Assembly (NCBI GenBank): GCA_945952045.1
Contig: CAMFHE010000001.1
Span: forward strand, 200,041-264,040
Direction: 5' to 3'
Origin: an uncultured Rhizobium sp.
GTDB lineage: Bacteria > Pseudomonadota > Alphaproteobacteria > Rhizobiales > Rhizobiaceae
Length of the DNA stretch: 64,000 nucleotides
This document shows, piece by piece, positions 25,495 to 34,006 of this stretch. Position 1 is the stretch's first letter, and every line of letters begins with the position of its first letter. Position numbers and translations under genes: made by a program. The notes beneath the pieces were generated by a model, which saw only the letters and a program-made list of their open reading frames with translations, was not told the origin of the DNA and searched no databases.

Positions 25495-25938
25495 TTAGGC
25501 AGCTTCTGTCCCTGCTGCGAACCGGTCTTCACAAAACCGCATCTGCCAATAGAGCGTCAGAATGTGATCGCGGGTCAGCGGCGCGAGAGGCAAAGCGGCC
25601 GCATCGCGGATCGGTACCCAGATCGCTTCTTCGATCTCGGGCGCCGGCGTGATGATTTCATCGTGAAGCTGCACCCGGAAGACATGGGTGACGACCATAT
25701 GGTCGGGTATGTTCGCCGCGGCCGTCTCGAAGCAGCCGAAAGGCGTCATGCGCGAAAGCGGGATTTTCAAGCCAAGAGCGGCATGCATTTCGCGGGCAAG
25801 CGTCGCCCTTGGCGTCTCCGCGCCCTCGATCTTGCCGCCGCTCTGCAAATAGACCGCAACGCCCCGTTTTCGCAAAAGGAGCGTGTCTGCGTTGTCCCGG
25901 ACGATGAGCGCGATGGCGATCCGGATTTCTGCCTGCAT
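25495..25938 (-). CDS. Nudix-fold protein with degenerate Nudix box
   Basis: 147 residues, the usual length of a single-domain Nudix hydrolase, with GGAGAATGAC before the ATG. The Nudix box aligns as GKIEGAE ... LAREMHAALGL: the leading Gly, first Glu, and Arg-Glu are kept, but the EE pair of REUxEExGU, which binds the catalytic magnesium, is Ala-Ala. The rest of the fold is intact (IAIALIVRDNADTLLLRK, IEEAIWVPIRDA). Hydrolysis is therefore doubtful; it may be a ligand-binding or scaffolding Nudix protein. A perfect palindrome lies 50 bases upstream. Confidence 0.82.
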   Translation of the reverse strand: MQAEIRIAIALIVRDNADTLLLRKRGVAVYLQSGGKIEGAETPRATLAREMHAALGLKIPLSRMTPFGCFETAAANIPDHMVVTHVFRVQLHDEIITPAPEIEEAIWVPIRDAAALPLAPLTRDHILTLYWQMRFCEDRFAAGTEAA

Positions 25939-25987
25939 GTCATTCTCCGACAGGACCGCCTTGCCAATGCGGTTAAACCCACTCTTC

Positions 25988-26009
25988 GTTATATTTCACG
26001 AAATATAAC
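25988..26009. promoter_or_regulatory. Perfect 9-base inverted repeat, operator candidate
   Basis: GTTATATTT-CACG-AAATATAAC is a flawless dyad in an AT-rich island. It lies 50 bases upstream of the Nudix-fold gene on the minus strand and 14 bases upstream of a tiny open frame on the plus strand. The regulator is not known. Confidence 0.55.
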
Positions 26010-26023
26010 GTTAAGGGAAGAGC

Positions 26024-26146
26024 ATGTACTGGTCACACACTTCGGATTTTTCCCGTGCTGACGGACATGCGGCTTTGTTTGACAACACCTCTGGTCCAGC
26101 ATCTGCGCCGCGCCGATATCAAGGGGGGCGGTTGGCGTGCGCCTGA
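26024..26146 (+). CDS. Possible 40-residue protein
   Basis: ATG 26024 follows AAGGGAAGAGC, a good ribosome site, and opens a 40-codon frame beginning MYWSHTSDFSRADG. The perfect dyad at 25988-26009 lies directly upstream. The peptide has no membrane segment and no family I recognise. It may be a small regulated protein or chance. Confidence 0.25.
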   Translation: MYWSHTSDFSRADGHAALFDNTSGPASAPRRYQGGRLACA

Positions 26147-26278
26147 TCGGGGCTGCCACGCGCTGGCGTCGCCGTTCCGCCAAAGATCTCCATCGCGACA
26201 TGAGCCTGAACTGACGGGCCTGGCAAAGTAGCCTTGACCGCGTCACTCGCCTCGACATTTCTTCGGTACCTGCTATAG

Positions 26279-26292
26279 ATCAATCGATTGAT
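26279..26292. promoter_or_regulatory. 14-base palindrome, candidate operator of the TetR regulator
   Basis: ATCAATCGATTGAT is its own reverse complement and ends 16 bases before the TetR-family start codon. TetR proteins usually bind such sites in their own promoters, so it probably controls this regulator and the exporter genes that overlap it. Confidence 0.6.
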
Positions 26293-26308
26293 TGAAGGTG
26301 TATCGATC

Positions 26309-26944
26309 ATGCAGGATAGTGATCACCCTACCCGAACGGCCCTGATCCGCGCCGCCTTGCGCCAATTCGGCAGTGAAGGGTTCGAGGCGGCATCGACGCG
26401 GGCGATTGCGGCGGAGGCAGAGACGAACATCTCCTCCATCGCCTACCATTTCGGCGGCAAGGAAGGACTGCGGCTGGCCTGCGCCGATTTCGTCGCGGCG
26501 CGCATCGGCAAGGTGGCGAAGCTCGGGCCGGGCGATCCGGCCATGCTCGACCGCAATGCGGCGCGATCCGTCCTGCGGCGGCTGTTGCGCCGGATCGTGC
26601 TGTTCACCACCAGCCCCGCATCCGAGTTATTCGTCTCCTTTCTGCTGCGCGAGCTTGCCCAGCCCGGCAGCCCTGTCACCGAACGGATATTCGCAACGTT
26701 GATCGAAAGTCGCCACCGGGCGCTTTGCCGCATCTGGCAGGCCGCTACCGGCCGGCCCGCAGAGTCCGATGACGTGCGGTTGGCGGTGTTCTCCGTCGTC
26801 GGCCAAGCCGTTTATTTCCGGCTCGCCGCGCCTGTGGTGCAGCGGCGGATGAGATGGGGCGGCTATCCGCCTTTTGCGGTGCGCGCGGTCGTCAAGCGGT
26901 TGGTCTTCAACCTCGATGCCATTCTGGAGGCCGAGCATGGCTGA
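26309..26944 (+). CDS. TetR-family regulator, CecR (YbiH)-like
   Basis: About 211 residues from ATG 26309. The helix-turn-helix is clear (ALIRAALRQFGSEGFEAAST, then ISSIAYHFGGKEGL). The C-terminal domain matches the DUF1956 type found in CecR, which in Escherichia coli controls the ybhGFSR exporter genes. The same gene order follows here (membrane fusion protein, ATPase, permease), with 8-base overlap to the next gene. A palindrome at 26279-26292 is its probable operator. Confidence 0.88.
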   Translation: MQDSDHPTRTALIRAALRQFGSEGFEAASTRAIAAEAETNISSIAYHFGGKEGLRLACADFVAARIGKVAKLGPGDPAMLDRNAARSVLRRLLRRIVLFTTSPASELFVSFLLRELAQPGSPVTERIFATLIESRHRALCRIWQAATGRPAESDDVRLAVFSVVGQAVYFRLAAPVVQRRMRWGGYPPFAVRAVVKRLVFNLDAILEAEHG

Positions 26945-27878
26945 TTTTCTGTGTACCCTGCCGCTGGTCGCCGGCCTGTTCGCTGCCTGCGCCCCGCCCG
27001 CACCGTTGGCGACGGGTTATGCCGAGGGGGATTACGTGCTCGTCTCGCCGGCAGTCTCCGCTCGCATCGTTACCATCCCGGTGCGTGAAGGCGAGCATGT
27101 TTCGGCCGGAACGATGCTGGCGAGCGTTGAGGACCAGGATGCCCGTCTCGCCCTGGCTGCGGCCGAGGCCGCGTTGCGGCAGGCCGAAAGCCAGCTCGCC
27201 AACCTGTTGAAGGGCAGTCGCCCGGAAGAACTCGCCGTGATCGACGCCAATGCCGCTTCTGCTCGTGCCAATGCTGAGCGGACCGCCACCGAGGAGACGC
27301 GACAAGAACGGCTGCTGACGCAGCATATCTCGTCTCAAGCCGAATTGGACGCCGCCCGCGCAGCGGCCACCGTCGCGGCCGCTGCGGTTGCAGAGGCGGA
27401 GGCGCGTCTTGCAGTTGCCCGGCTTCCGGCGCGATCCGAAGAGGTCGAGGCGGCGCGGGCTGCCGTTGCCCAGGCGCAGGCCAATCGCGATGCCGCACAA
27501 TGGCAACTCGACCAGCGCCGTCTCATCGCCGCCAAAGCCGGCACCGTCTCCGAACTCGTCCGCCATTCCGGCGACATGGCCGGCCCGGCGGCGCCCGTGC
27601 TGTCCTTCCTGCCGGATGACGCGTTGCATCTGCGCTTCTATATCGCCGAGGCCGATCTGGCGGCGATGAAGCTCGGCGCTCGCGTCAAGGTCGAATGCGA
27701 CGGCTGCCCGGCGATTTCGGCCACCGTCACCCGCATCGCCGATCAGGCCGAGTTTACGCCGCCGGTGATCTATTCCCGCGATGCGCGTCAAAAGCTCGTC
27801 TATCGCATCGAGGCCGCGCCCGAGCCGGTGGATGCGCTGAAACCCGGCCAGATCGTCGAAATCAGGACCTTGCCATGA
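26937..27878 (+). CDS. HlyD-family membrane fusion protein of an ABC exporter (YbhG-like)
   Basis: About 313 residues. The N-terminus MADFLCTLPLVAGLFAAC is a hydrophobic export segment, possibly with a lipobox-like FAAC. Then come the split biotinyl-lipoyl domain (VSARIVTIPVREGEHV and AGTVSELVRHSGDM), a long alpha-helical hairpin with Ala and Glu repeats (about 70-190), and the beta-barrel domain. It bridges the inner membrane ABC pump and probably an outer membrane channel encoded elsewhere. It overlaps the regulator and the ATPase genes. Confidence 0.9.
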   Translation: MADFLCTLPLVAGLFAACAPPAPLATGYAEGDYVLVSPAVSARIVTIPVREGEHVSAGTMLASVEDQDARLALAAAEAALRQAESQLANLLKGSRPEELAVIDANAASARANAERTATEETRQERLLTQHISSQAELDAARAAATVAAAAVAEAEARLAVARLPARSEEVEAARAAVAQAQANRDAAQWQLDQRRLIAAKAGTVSELVRHSGDMAGPAAPVLSFLPDDALHLRFYIAEADLAAMKLGARVKVECDGCPAISATVTRIADQAEFTPPVIYSRDARQKLVYRIEAAPEPVDALKPGQIVEIRTLP

Positions 27879-28792
27879 ACGAACCGGCAGGAAATCCGGC
27901 AATTGCGGTGCATGGGCTCACCAAATCCTTTGGCGGACGCAAGGTCGTCGACGATGTGGCGCTGACGGTAGCGGAAGGCGAGATCGCCGGCTTTCTCGGT
28001 CCGAACGGCTCCGGCAAGACCACCTGCATCCGTATGATCTGCGGCCTGCTGACCCCGGATGCCGGGGAGGGGCAGGTGCTCGGCCTCGATGTGCGCCGCG
28101 ACCAGCGCCCCATCCGCCGCGAGGTCGGCTACATGACCCAGCGCTTTTCCTTCTATGAGGATCTGAGCATCGAGGAAAACCTCGTCTTCGTCGCCGGGCT
28201 CTATGGCCTGCCGCGGCAGGCAGTGGCCGATACGCTTGCCGATCTCGGCCTGACCTCGCGCAAGAGGCAGCTTGCCGCCAGCCTTTCCGGCGGCTGGAAG
28301 CAGCGGCTGGCGCTCGCCGCCTGCATCATGCACAAGCCGCGCCTGCTGCTGCTCGACGAGCCCACTGCCGGCGTCGATCCCAAGGCGCGCCGCCAGTTCT
28401 GGGACGAGATCCACGCCCGCGCCGCCGACGGCATGACCGTGCTGGTCTCCACCCATTACATGGATGAGGCCGAGCGCTGCCACCGCATCAACTACATCGC
28501 CTATGGCCGGCTGGTGGCCTCGGGAACCGTGGCCGAGGTGATCGCCGGCGCGCATCTGGTGACGCTGGTGGTCGAGACCGACAGGCCGGGGGCGCTCGCT
28601 GCCCGCCTGCGTGAACGGCCGGGCGTTGAGCAGGTCGAGCCCTTCGGCGCCACGCTGCATGTCACCGGCAGCGACAAGGCGGCCCTGATGGCGGCGCTGG
28701 AGGCCGAAAACGTCACCGCCCGCCCGGCTGAGACCAGTCTTGAGGACGTGTTCATCCGCCTCATGGACCAGTCCGAGGACAATATGCGATGA
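27875..28792 (+). CDS. ABC exporter ATP-binding protein (YbhF-like, single domain)
   Basis: About 305 residues from ATG 27875, overlapping the previous stop. Walker A is FLGPNGSGKTTCIR, signature LSGGWKQRLALAACI, Walker B LLLLDEPTAGVDPK, H loop STHYMDEAERC. The C-terminal 80 residues are the regulatory tail of multidrug-type ABC ATPases. E. coli YbhF has two such domains in tandem; this protein has one, so it would act as a homodimer. Confidence 0.93.
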   Translation: MNEPAGNPAIAVHGLTKSFGGRKVVDDVALTVAEGEIAGFLGPNGSGKTTCIRMICGLLTPDAGEGQVLGLDVRRDQRPIRREVGYMTQRFSFYEDLSIEENLVFVAGLYGLPRQAVADTLADLGLTSRKRQLAASLSGGWKQRLALAACIMHKPRLLLLDEPTAGVDPKARRQFWDEIHARAADGMTVLVSTHYMDEAERCHRINYIAYGRLVASGTVAEVIAGAHLVTLVVETDRPGALAARLRERPGVEQVEPFGATLHVTGSDKAALMAALEAENVTARPAETSLEDVFIRLMDQSEDNMR

Positions 28793-29895
28793 GCCCCTCC
28801 CGCCTCTATGCGCTGCTGCGCAAGGAATTCATCCAGATGCGCCGCGACCGCGTCACCTTCGCGATGATGCTGGTCGTGCCGATCATGCAACTCCTGCTGT
28901 TCGGCTTCGCCATCAACGACGATCCCCGCCACCTGCCGGCGGCGTTAGTGGCGCCGGTGCAAGGGCGGTTCACCCAAGGCATGGTGGTAGCGCTGGAAAA
29001 CACCGGCTATTTCGACATTACCCATGCGAATGCGACCGAGGACGAGGCCGAACGGCTGATCACCAGCGGCGCGGTCTCCTTCATCATCACCATCCCGCCG
29101 GATTTCGAGCGCAAGGCGCTGGGCGGCGGCCGGCCGCAAATTCTTGTCGAGGCGGATGCGACCGATCCGGCGGCGTCTTCCGGCGCGGTCTCGGCGCTTT
29201 CGACCGTCGCCGCCAATTTCGCGCAGCGGGAGATGGCCGCGGCCCCGGCCGCCGGTCCCGATATCGTCGTCCACCGGCGCTACAATCCCGAAGCCATCAT
29301 GCAATATAACATCGTGCCGGCGCTGCTCGGCGTCATCCTGCAGATGACGCTGGTCATGATGGCGGCGATGGCGCTGACCCGCGAAATCGAGCGCGGCACG
29401 ATGGAAAACCTGCTGGCCATGCCGGCGACGCCGATGGAGATCATGATCGGCAAGATCACGCCGTTCATCGGCATCGGCGCGGTGCAGGCGCTGGTCATCC
29501 TCGCCGCCGCGAAGGTCATTTTCGACGTGCCGTTCGTGGGCTCGGCCGGGCTGCTGTTCGCCTGCCTGCTTCTCTTCGTGCTGGCGCTGGTGCTGCTCGG
29601 CTATCTGATCTCGACGGTGGCGCGCACGCAGATGCAGGCGATGCAGCTTTCCATCTTCATCTTCCTGCCTTCGATCCTGCTCTCCGGTTTCATGTTTCCG
29701 TTTCGTGGCATGCCGGATTGGGCGCAGGCGCTGGGCGAGATCCTGCCTGTCACCCATCTGCTGCGCATGGTGCGCGCCGTGATGCTGAAGGGCGCCGGTT
29801 CCGCCGATATCGCAGCAGATTTCGCCGCCTTGCTGGTGACGGTCGCGGTGCTCGGCGCATTGGCGCTGCTGCGCTTTCGTCGCACGCTCGACTGA
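28789..29895 (+). CDS. ABC-2 type exporter permease (YbhS/YbhR-like)
   Basis: 368 residues. One N-terminal membrane helix (FAMMLVVPIMQLLLFGFAI), a large periplasmic domain (about 45-170), then five helices ending in LLVTVAVLGALALLRF. The ABC-2 motif region is GYLISTVARTQMQAMQLSIF, followed by PSILLSGFMFP. The ATG overlaps the ATPase stop. Only one permease gene follows, unlike the two of the E. coli system, so the pump may use a permease homodimer. Confidence 0.92.
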   Translation: MSPSRLYALLRKEFIQMRRDRVTFAMMLVVPIMQLLLFGFAINDDPRHLPAALVAPVQGRFTQGMVVALENTGYFDITHANATEDEAERLITSGAVSFIITIPPDFERKALGGGRPQILVEADATDPAASSGAVSALSTVAANFAQREMAAAPAAGPDIVVHRRYNPEAIMQYNIVPALLGVILQMTLVMMAAMALTREIERGTMENLLAMPATPMEIMIGKITPFIGIGAVQALVILAAAKVIFDVPFVGSAGLLFACLLLFVLALVLLGYLISTVARTQMQAMQLSIFIFLPSILLSGFMFPFRGMPDWAQALGEILPVTHLLRMVRAVMLKGAGSADIAADFAALLVTVAVLGALALLRFRRTLD

Positions 29896-30017
29896 TTTTT
29901 CTTCCAGCCTGTCGGATTGGCGCTCTGCCGTTCGTCATCCCGTAAACGGGGCTTGAGGAAAACCTCCGCCCCGTCGAAGATGAGGATGGGAGCCGGCGCG
30001 GCCGGGAGGAGACGACA

Positions 30018-31220
30018 ATGGGCAACCTGCATTATCGTTGGGTGATTGTGGCGGCGGGCGGGCTTCTCGGCTGCATCGCCATTGGCGCGATGTTTTCGCT
30101 GCCGGTATTTCTGTTGCCGATCTCGCGTGACACCGGCTGGTCGGTGACCGGCGTTTCCACGGCCATGACCATCGGCTTTCTCGCCATGGCCTTCGCCAGC
30201 ATGATCTGGGGTAGTCTCTCGGATCGTTGGGGGCCGCGGCCGGTGGTGCTGACCGGCTCCGTGCTTCTGGCGCTCAGCCTGCTTGCGGCCAGCCATGCGC
30301 CGTCGCTGATCGTCTTCCAGCTCGTTTTCGGCCTGATGATCGGTGTCGCTGCGGCCGCCGTCTTCGCGCCCATGATGGCCTGCGTCACCGGCTGGTTCGA
30401 TACCCATCGCAGCCTTGCCGTGTCGCTTGTTTCGGCCGGCATGGGCATGGCGCCGATGACCATGTCGCCCTTCGCCGCCTGGCTGGTCTCCTCGCATGAC
30501 TGGCGGTTTTCGATGCAGATCATCGCGCTGGTCGTCGCCGTGGTGATGATCCCGGCTTCCCTGCTGGTGCGCCGCGCACCTGTGTTGGAAGCGCATGCCG
30601 ATGCGCCGGCGGGCGAAGCGCAACAGGCCTCCGTCGGCGAAGTCCTGCGCTCGCCGCGCTTCATCATCCTGTGCCTGACGAATTTCTTCTGCTGCGCCAC
30701 CCATTCCGGCCCGATCTTCCACACCGTCAGCTATGCCATCACCTGCGGCATTCCGATGATTGCGGCGGTGACGATCTACAGTTTCGAGGGGTTGGCCGGC
30801 ATGGGCGGCCGCGTCGTCCTCGGCCTGCTGGGGGATCGGCTTGGTGCGCGGCCGGTGCTCGTTGGCGGGTTGCTTGCACAGGCCTTCGGGGCGCTTGCCT
30901 ATGTGCTCGCCAGCGGCCTCGGCTCGTTTTATGCCGTGGCCGGCCTGTTCGGCTTCATCTATGCCGGCGTCATGCCGCTCTACGCGGTCATTGCGCGCGA
31001 AAACTTTCCGCTCAGGATGATGGGCACGGTGATCGGCGGCACGGCCATGGCGGGCAGTCTCGGCATGGCGACCGGGCCGATTGCCGGCGGGCTGATCTAC
31101 GATACGTTTGCCACCTATATCTGGCTTTATGTCGGCTCCTGGGCGATCGGCATCGGCGCTTTCATGATTGCCATGATGTTCCGGCCAGTTCCGCAATCGC
31201 CGGCACCTGCCGTCGCCTGA
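30018..31220 (+). CDS. MFS transporter
   Basis: 400 residues with about 12 membrane helices, and GGGAGGAGACGACA before the ATG. The loop between helices 2 and 3 reads WGSLSDRWGPRPVV, the MFS signature, echoed as LLGDRLGARPVLVGG in the second half. The central loop (about 190-210) is short. The pattern resembles monocarboxylate or oxalate/formate antiporter-like members, but the substrate cannot be set. It stands alone, 122 bases after the exporter operon and meeting the acyltransferase gene tail to tail. Confidence 0.9.
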   Translation: MGNLHYRWVIVAAGGLLGCIAIGAMFSLPVFLLPISRDTGWSVTGVSTAMTIGFLAMAFASMIWGSLSDRWGPRPVVLTGSVLLALSLLAASHAPSLIVFQLVFGLMIGVAAAAVFAPMMACVTGWFDTHRSLAVSLVSAGMGMAPMTMSPFAAWLVSSHDWRFSMQIIALVVAVVMIPASLLVRRAPVLEAHADAPAGEAQQASVGEVLRSPRFIILCLTNFFCCATHSGPIFHTVSYAITCGIPMIAAVTIYSFEGLAGMGGRVVLGLLGDRLGARPVLVGGLLAQAFGALAYVLASGLGSFYAVAGLFGFIYAGVMPLYAVIARENFPLRMMGTVIGGTAMAGSLGMATGPIAGGLIYDTFATYIWLYVGSWAIGIGAFMIAMMFRPVPQSPAPAVA

Positions 31221-31224
31221 GCCT

Positions 31225-32319
31225 TCAGCGCGCCAGACGCCGCCCGAGCGCAATGCCCGGCTTCTCCACCAGCCTGTGCAATAGGTCGGAGGCAAGCAGC
31301 ACCGCCGGCGGCGTCAGGATTGCGGTGAAGGCGACCGTCAGCGCATAGTCGAAACCGATGACGGCGCAGAGGCAGATCAGGCTCTGGATGATCGGTACAT
31401 GCACCAGATAGGTGCTATAGGCGCGCGCGCCGAACCAGAGGGCGACCTTGCCATTCAGCAACCGGCCGAGGCCGTCCGGCTTGCCCTCCGGGCCGCCCGA
31501 CCAGACCGATGCGATAATGACTGCCCACAGGACATAATGGATCTGGCCGGCATCGGCGATCAGCACCAATGCGCCGAAGAAAAGCAACGGCGCGGCCGGA
31601 AAGGGAATTTCGCCGAACAGATACGGCGTCGCCAGGCGGCTGACGATCCCGGTGGCAAACAGCGCCACCGCGCCCGGCAGGAAGCTCGGCAATTGGAATG
31701 TGCCGAAAACTCGCTGATCATAGGCATATTGGGCGGCGATTGCGACGACGATCAGCAGCAGACGCGGCCAGGGCTTGGCCATCATCAGGATGACCAGCGG
31801 CGCGATCAGATAGAACTGCCATTCCAGCGACAGGCTCCAGGCTGCCGACAGAAAAAAGAACTGCGATTCGTAGAGGATATTGGTCGGGATCATGCCGTGC
31901 AGCATTGTCAGGTGCGCGATCAGATGCGCATAGAAACCGCCGCCCTCCATGCTGGCGATCTGTGCACGCATATGCGGCCCCGCCGCCAGCGAGGTTCCCC
32001 ATGGCGCCGCGGTCAGCACTTCCATATACCATAAGGTGGCGAAGATACCGAGGACGAGGCAGACCAGATAGACCGGATAGATGCGTAGAAAACGCCGGGT
32101 GATATAAACCCGATAGGTCTCACGTTTTTCAAGGATCAAGTGACAGATCACGAAGCCGCTGAGGATGATGAAAACCTGGACGGCGGTATCGCCGAGATCG
32201 CGCAGCAGGTTCAGGCTCGGATATTCGGTGGTGATCTGGGTCAACTGCAGGATATGCGTGACGACGACCGTCCAAGCCAGCCAGCCACGGGCGCCTTCCA
32301 AACCATCAAATCTCTGCAT
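31225..32319 (-). CDS. Acyltransferase 3 family membrane protein (OafA-like)
   Basis: About 364 residues from ATG 32319 (AGGAAGG upstream); a longer frame has no support. The first helix begins with the family motif RFDGLEGARGWLAW and VVVTHI, with the histidine thought to be catalytic, and about ten helices follow. Other signs are QVFIILSGFVICHLI and SAAWSLSLEWQFYLIAP with the conserved Arg/Glu pattern. Such proteins O-acylate surface polysaccharides or lipids. No polysaccharide locus is next to it. Confidence 0.9.
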   Translation of the reverse strand: MQRFDGLEGARGWLAWTVVVTHILQLTQITTEYPSLNLLRDLGDTAVQVFIILSGFVICHLILEKRETYRVYITRRFLRIYPVYLVCLVLGIFATLWYMEVLTAAPWGTSLAAGPHMRAQIASMEGGGFYAHLIAHLTMLHGMIPTNILYESQFFFLSAAWSLSLEWQFYLIAPLVILMMAKPWPRLLLIVVAIAAQYAYDQRVFGTFQLPSFLPGAVALFATGIVSRLATPYLFGEIPFPAAPLLFFGALVLIADAGQIHYVLWAVIIASVWSGGPEGKPDGLGRLLNGKVALWFGARAYSTYLVHVPIIQSLICLCAVIGFDYALTVAFTAILTPPAVLLASDLLHRLVEKPGIALGRRLAR

Positions 32320-32443
32320 GGACCTTCCTAAGCGGTACTCGGGACGAGCCGAAGCAGCGCCTCGACCTACTGCATCATGTGCGGCAGGTCGGGGCGCTGG
32401 CAATGCAAATCTTTCTGATTTGAGCGGATCGGCTTTGCGATAT

Positions 32444-33223
32444 TTATCCAGTGATGCGCGCAAGCACCCGGTCGAGCGCCTTGTGCAGCGCCGCCGTGCC
32501 GCCATTGGATTCGAAGTCGTTGAAGACCTGTTCGTTCAGGCCGCCCTTGGTGGCGTATTCGTGGCTGAGGTCGATGAAGGAGGTCGAGGGGGCGCTGGAA
32601 AGCGCCGTTCTGGAAAGTTCCGCAAACAGTGGCGCTATATAGGCGCGGCCTTTCTCTTCGGGAAGTCCTTGCGCCGCCAGCCATTCCGTCGTGCGGTGCA
32701 TGATGCCGAAATAGCTGGCCATGACGGCGCTTGCCGCAGCCAGCAGGTCGTATTCATGCCGGGTTTCGCATTCGACCGCAGTGCCCATTGACGTGAACAG
32801 CGCCGCCGTCAGGGGATCCGGCGGGAAGGTGGCGGTGACGCCGGCGCGGCGGGCGACGAAAGGCAGGGGCACGGCCTGCGTCAGCGTGACATCGGCGCCG
32901 ATCCAAGACAGCAGCCGTTCGCGATCGATCGCGGCGATGACGCTGATGACCCGCTGCCCATCGCGAAAGTTCAGCGGCCGGATCACCTCTTCGGCAATCT
33001 GTGGTCTCACCGCTAAAACCAGCGTCTGGCACGTATCGACGATCTCCTGATTGGCGGCAACGCGCACGCTCGGGAATGACGCCGCCAATTTTGTCGCAAT
33101 ACCCGCATTGCGCGGCGAGACGAGCACGGTTTGCACGACCGGCGTCGGCGCAAGCAGGCCTTGAACCATCGCCTCCGTTATCGTTCCAGTGCCGATGAAG
33201 CCGATAGGTCCTGTTGCAAGCAT
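32444..33223 (-). CDS. Pyrroline-5-carboxylate reductase-like protein (ProC family)
   Basis: 259 residues. The NAD(P) motif is GFIGTGTITEAMVQGLL and the first domain follows the ProC fold, with LVLAVRPQIAEEVI in the place of the usual LAVKPQ. The C-terminal dimerisation domain is present (SHEYATKGGLNEQVFNDFES), matching the P..A..GGLTEQ signature. It may make proline or act on a related imine; a separate housekeeping ProC may exist elsewhere. GGTGGA stands before its start codon. Confidence 0.82.
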   Translation of the reverse strand: MLATGPIGFIGTGTITEAMVQGLLAPTPVVQTVLVSPRNAGIATKLAASFPSVRVAANQEIVDTCQTLVLAVRPQIAEEVIRPLNFRDGQRVISVIAAIDRERLLSWIGADVTLTQAVPLPFVARRAGVTATFPPDPLTAALFTSMGTAVECETRHEYDLLAAASAVMASYFGIMHRTTEWLAAQGLPEEKGRAYIAPLFAELSRTALSSAPSTSFIDLSHEYATKGGLNEQVFNDFESNGGTAALHKALDRVLARITG

Positions 33224-33324
33224 GAGAATTCCACCATGAGATCGAAAAGACAGTTGGCGCGCATGCTAACCAAGATCGCCGCGCACTGAAACCGGCAGCG
33301 GCAAGGAAACCGTGGACAGCCTCG

Positions 33325-34005
33325 TTACACCAGGCCGCGCCGGTTCGCCTCCAGCGCCGCTTCCGCCCGCGTCGAAATGCCGAGCTTGCGGTAGATCGCC
33401 CGGATATGGGTGGAGCATGTATTGCGGCTGATGCCGAGCGCGACGCCGATATCCACTGCCGTCAGGCCTTTTCCCAGCAGCCGCAGGATTTCCACTTCTC
33501 GCTTGGTCAAGCGGTCGGCGCGCTCGTCGTCGTCCGCAACGGGCGTGTTCGGCAGCTTGCCGCGGAAATAGGCGAGGATGCGATGGGCGATCTGCGGGGA
33601 GATCGGCGGCTCGTCGCGCTGGATACGGCGCAGCTGTTCTACGAGGTTTTCGGTGCGAACGCCTTTCAGCACGTAGCCGCGCGCGCCGGCCGCCAATGCC
33701 TTGAACAATGTCTGGTCGTCATCGAAGATGGTGACGACGACCGGCATCGTCGCTGGAAAATTGCGGGCGATGGTCTGGATGATGCCGATGCCGCTGCCAT
33801 CGGGAAGGTTGATGTCGATCAGTGCAAGATCGATGGTCTGCCCGCTCTCCTGCGCTTGCGCCAGGAGCTCTTCCGCTTCGGCGCAGCTGGCCGCCGCCAA
33901 AGCCTTGGCGCCCTGGAAATGCAGGCGTAATGCCTCGCAGATCCACTGGCGTGTTTCGCGATTGTCTTCCAGCACGAGAACGGTGCGCATCGGGGTGGCG
34001 TCCAT
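33325..34005 (-). CDS. Response regulator, LuxR family
   Basis: About 226 residues from ATG 34005, chosen for GGGAGG five bases upstream. The receiver domain starts RTVLVLEDNRETRQ and carries the phosphoacceptor Asp64 in LALIDINLPDGSG; the conserved lysine is in GYVLKGV. The LuxR DNA-binding domain reads LTKREVEILRLLGKGLTAVD, then SRNTCSTHIRAIYRKLGI. It follows the kinase gene with one base between stop and start, so they form an operon. Confidence 0.93.
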   Translation of the reverse strand: MDATPMRTVLVLEDNRETRQWICEALRLHFQGAKALAAASCAEAEELLAQAQESGQTIDLALIDINLPDGSGIGIIQTIARNFPATMPVVVTIFDDDQTLFKALAAGARGYVLKGVRTENLVEQLRRIQRDEPPISPQIAHRILAYFRGKLPNTPVADDDERADRLTKREVEILRLLGKGLTAVDIGVALGISRNTCSTHIRAIYRKLGISTRAEAALEANRRGLV

Positions 34006-34006
34006 A

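Larger units (their letters stand above)
25939..26308. other. Intergenic region with palindromes and a possible tiny gene
   Basis: The stretch between the Nudix-fold gene and the TetR gene holds two regulatory palindromes (25988-26009 and 26279-26292) and one tiny open frame (26024-26146), each listed apart. In the frame after the tiny one, a short arginine-rich string (RWRRRSAKDL) recalls DUF1127 small proteins, but it is too short to call. Confidence 0.4.

Noticed and set aside
29601..31295. 564-codon open frame on the minus strand
   Set aside because: Antisense to the permease and MFS genes; dominated by His, Arg and Asp without any motif.
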